Notes under the pieces: generated by a model
The model's input: only the letters and a program-made list of their open reading frames with translations
Told to the model about the DNA's origin: nothing
Database searches by the model: none
Origin: Vicinamibacteria bacterium
Lineage (GTDB): Bacteria; Acidobacteriota; Vicinamibacteria; Fen-336; JAGNNV01
Assembly: GCA_016650185.1 (NCBI GenBank)
Contig: JAENWE010000523.1
Span: forward strand, 1-8,638
DNA: 8,638 bases
Direction: 5' to 3'
Program-made: the position numbers and the translations under genes
Part shown: piece after piece, positions 6,796 to 8,638 of the stretch
Position numbering within the stretch: position 1 is the stretch's first letter
How the letters are laid out: each line of letters opens with the position of its first letter

Positions 6796-7394
6796 GACAA
6801 AGCCAGGAAGTTTCTGAACAAGCGAGCTCCCGCGGTGCTCGAGCGCTCCGGATGGAACTGCGCGCCCATCACCCGCCCTTTGGCCACGACCGCGCTGAAG
6901 GAGGTCCCATGCGCGCAGGTGGCGAGGGTGTCCAGAGATGGCGAAGCGGCATAGCTGTGCACGAAGTACACGAACGCGCCGCCCAGGCCGTTCATGAGAG
7001 GGTGCGTTGAGCCAGGCATGGCCTCGAGGCGATTCCAGCCCATGTGAGGGACGCGAATTCCGGGCGGCGCCGGGATGAGTCTTACCTCTCCTTGAAGGAG
7101 GCCAAGGCACTCGGTTTCGCCTTCCTCGGAGCGCTCGAAGAGGAGTTGTAGACCCACGCAGATCCCGAGAAGGGGCTGAGTGAGACGAGGGATCAACTTG
7201 TCCAGGCCGTTCTTCCTCAATTTCGCCATACAGACCGCGGCCGACCCCACGCCGGGAAGGACCACGTGAGTCGAGTCGAGAATGACGTTCGGCTCAGAAG
7301 TGACGGAGACAGGGACGCCAAGACGGGCGAAGGCGGCCTGGACCGACCCCAGGTTTGCGCCCCCTGAGTCGAGCAGCACCACTCGTGTTGTCAA
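6792..7394 (-). CDS. hisH: Imidazole glycerol phosphate synthase, glutaminase subunit
   Basis: HisH is the class I glutamine amidotransferase that feeds ammonia through a channel to HisF. The 200-residue protein has the catalytic triad C79 (GICVGLQ), H181 and E183 (GAQFHPERS). Other family marks are PGVGS at 47-51 (oxyanion strand), PHMGWN at 116-121 and VYFVHSY at 142-148. The nucleophile loop reads GICVG rather than the commoner GICLG, a mild substitution. The start is unusual: a TTG at 7394 whose last two bases lie in the hisB stop TGA (TTGA junction). AAGGG (complement of 7401-7405) lies six bases upstream and supports TTG. A GTG four codons later would also keep the fold but is badly spaced. 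The ATGA overlap with hisA favours coupled translation. Confidence 0.95.
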   Translation of the reverse strand: MTTRVVLLDSGGANLGSVQAAFARLGVPVSVTSEPNVILDSTHVVLPGVGSAAVCMAKLRKNGLDKLIPRLTQPLLGICVGLQLLFERSEEGETECLGLLQGEVRLIPAPPGIRVPHMGWNRLEAMPGSTHPLMNGLGGAFVYFVHSYAASPSLDTLATCAHGTSFSAVVAKGRVMGAQFHPERSSTAGARLFRNFLALS

Positions 7395-8452
7395 AGCGCG
7401 CCCTTGGTGCTCGGCAGCTCCACCCCGTCACGCCGGATGGCCTGACGCAGCGCGCGCGCCACCGACTTGAAGCAGGCCTCCACCATGTGATGCGCGTTCT
7501 CACCGCGCACCTTCAGATGCAGGTTCAGGCCCGAGGTCTCGCAGAGTGAGCGGAAGAAGTGGGGCACCAGCTCGGTCGGAAGGCCGCCCACGCGGTCGCG
7601 CGGGAACGCGCCTTCGAAGACGAAGTACGGTCTTCCCGAGAAGTCGAGCGCGGCGGTAGCCAGGGCCTCGTCCATGGGCAGGGTGAAGCCGTAGCGCGAG
7701 ATCCCGCGTTTGTCGCCCAGGGCCTGCTTGAGAGCGGCGCCCAGCGCGAGGGCGGTGTCCTCGACGGTGTGGTGTTCGTCGATGTGCAGGTCGCCTTCGC
7801 AAGTCACCTCCAGGGCGAAGCCGCCGTGCTTGCCCAATTGCTCCAGCATGTGATCGAAGAAGCCGAGTCCGGTCTTGACCATAGGATCGGCGGGCCGATC
7901 GAGGTTCACCAAGACCCTGATTCGCGTTTCCTTCGTAGCTCGCTCGACCTGAGCGCTCCGCGGCGCATCCACGAGGGTGTGGGCGATGTCGCTCCACGAA
8001 TGGTCCTTCGGGCCAAACTTGAATCCACGCACGCCCATGTTCTGCGCGAAAAGCATGTCGCTGTCGCGGTCACCCACCATGGCGCTCGCGCTGAGGTCGA
8101 TGCCGCGATCGCGCAGGTAGTGCACGGCCAGGCCGATTCCCGGCTTCCGGGTCGGCTTGTTCTCTTCCTGGAAGCTCTCATCGATGAGGGTTTCGCGGAA
8201 CGTGATCCCCTGCGAAGCCAGGATTTGCAGGAGCAGGCGATGCGGACCGAGGAACTGCTCACGGGGAAAACGGGCGGTGCCGAGGCCATCCTGATTGGTG
8301 ATCATGACGAACTGGAAGCCCGCGTCGCCCAGCCGGATCAGGGCCGGGATGACGCCTTCCACGAGTCGAAATTTCTCGAACGAGTCGACCTGAAAGTCTT
8401 CGGGTTCCTCGATCAGGACGCCGTCACGGTCGATGAACAGAATGCGGATCAT
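7391..8452 (-). CDS. hisB: Histidinol-phosphatase / imidazoleglycerol-phosphate dehydratase
   Basis: A bifunctional 353-residue enzyme (E. coli HisB is about 355) for dehydration of imidazole glycerol phosphate (step 6) and dephosphorylation of histidinol phosphate (step 8). Residues 1-165 are a HAD phosphatase: nucleophile D8 and acid/base D10 (FIDRDGVLI), T52 (MITNQDGLGT), K103 (RKPG) and D128/D132 (VGDRDSD). Residues 170-353 are the dehydratase: FFDHMLEQLGKHGG, the metal motif DEHHTVED (225-232) and a second HHMVE (321-325). The stretch IDESFQEENKPTRKP (90-104) replaces the Zn loop of E. coli HisB and has none of its Cys/His ligands; similar cysteine-poor loops occur in some Bacteroidetes HisB, so this need not abolish activity. 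It is the first gene of the operon in the window. The ATG at 8452 has only a weak binding site, and no clear promoter is seen upstream. Confidence 0.95.
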   Translation of the reverse strand: MIRILFIDRDGVLIEEPEDFQVDSFEKFRLVEGVIPALIRLGDAGFQFVMITNQDGLGTARFPREQFLGPHRLLLQILASQGITFRETLIDESFQEENKPTRKPGIGLAVHYLRDRGIDLSASAMVGDRDSDMLFAQNMGVRGFKFGPKDHSWSDIAHTLVDAPRSAQVERATKETRIRVLVNLDRPADPMVKTGLGFFDHMLEQLGKHGGFALEVTCEGDLHIDEHHTVEDTALALGAALKQALGDKRGISRYGFTLPMDEALATAALDFSGRPYFVFEGAFPRDRVGGLPTELVPHFFRSLCETSGLNLHLKVRGENAHHMVEACFKSVARALRQAIRRDGVELPSTKGAL

Positions 8453-8489
8453 GCACTCTTACGTCCGTGACGGTTGCGAAAAACCCCGA

Positions 8490-8638
8490 CCGTCATTGCG
8501 AAGGACCCGTCCTGTTTTCGTGGACTGAAGCAATCTCGCCGTCCTGCCGAGACTGCTTCGTCCCACGTATTCCGTCGGGGTCCTGCTGAGAAACCTGTTC
8601 GAATACGCCCCATTTCAGGCCCTTTCCGTCATTGCGAA
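8490..8638. repeat. Non-coding repeat region upstream of hisB
   Basis: The 186 bases after the hisB start (8453-8638) contain no supported gene. Two identical 13-base words, CCGTCATTGCGAA, lie at 8490-8502 and 8626-8638, the latter cut by the window edge. Between them is a hairpin at 8519-8567. Outside the hairpin, ACCCCGAC (8483-8490) is matched by its inverse GTCGGGGT (8574-8581). The arrangement resembles the dispersed GTCATTGCGA...GAAGCAATCTC repeats seen between genes in many environmental bacterial genomes. The second word suggests another copy continues past the window. Any effect on his transcription is unproven. Confidence 0.6.
8519..8567. repeat. Imperfect hairpin of the dispersed repeat
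   Basis: Two 19-base arms, 8519-8537 and 8549-8567, are inverted copies matching at 15 of 19 positions around an 11-base loop. The core GAAGCAATCTC / GAGACTGCTTC differs at one position. No T-run follows on either strand, so a classical terminator is not indicated. Confidence 0.65.

Noticed and set aside
6796..7110. N-terminal extension of HisA through the hisH reading region
   Set aside because: HisA homologues begin at MTFTILPALDV; the extension is an out-of-frame reading of hisH.
7559..8470. 303-codon open frame on the plus strand
   Set aside because: It is antisense to hisB and has no recognisable domain.

Overview
The window reads as chromosomal DNA of a GC-rich, diderm (Gram-negative-type) bacterium. 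Codon third positions are strongly G/C. One product carries a lipoprotein-type signal, and another has a Sec signal followed by a small beta-barrel-like sequence. I cannot fix the phylum. The histidine genes resemble the compact set known from Gammaproteobacteria and Bacteroidetes (fused HisB, fused HisIE, order B-H-A-F-IE), but this is compatible with other, poorly sampled GC-rich phyla.

Layout. (1) 3-186: an almost fully palindromic, MITE-like repeat whose right end contains the stop codon of the next gene. (2) 183-1844 (-): a lipoprotein related to glycoside hydrolase family 31, without the usual N-terminal beta-sandwich domain. (3) 1845-2043: a divergent intergenic region with an 8-bp inverted repeat. 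(4) 2044-2955 (+): a tandem universal stress protein, converging on (5) 2952-3806 (-): a fumarylacetoacetate hydrolase family enzyme. The two genes share a CTAG that holds both stop codons. (6) 3885-4457 (-): a small outer-membrane-type protein. (7) 4693-8452 (-): a histidine biosynthesis operon transcribed hisB-hisH-hisA-hisF-hisIE, in which every gene overlaps the next by 4 to 11 bases. (8) 8490-8638: a non-coding repeat region upstream of hisB, with an imperfect hairpin and two copies of a 13-base word.

The five his genes encode steps 2, 3, 4, 5, 6 and 8 of histidine synthesis: HisIE (steps 2 and 3), HisA (4), HisH plus HisF (5), and HisB (dehydratase step 6 and phosphatase step 8). HisG, HisC and HisD are not in the window and must lie elsewhere. 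The other genes show no obvious pathway link to histidine.

I found no previously undescribed multi-gene system here. The points most worth a second look are the palindromic element fused to the end of the GH31-like gene, the reduced cysteine-rich GH31-like lipoprotein, the HisB phosphatase domain that lacks the zinc cysteines of the E. coli enzyme, and the stress protein with one canonical and one altered nucleotide-binding motif.
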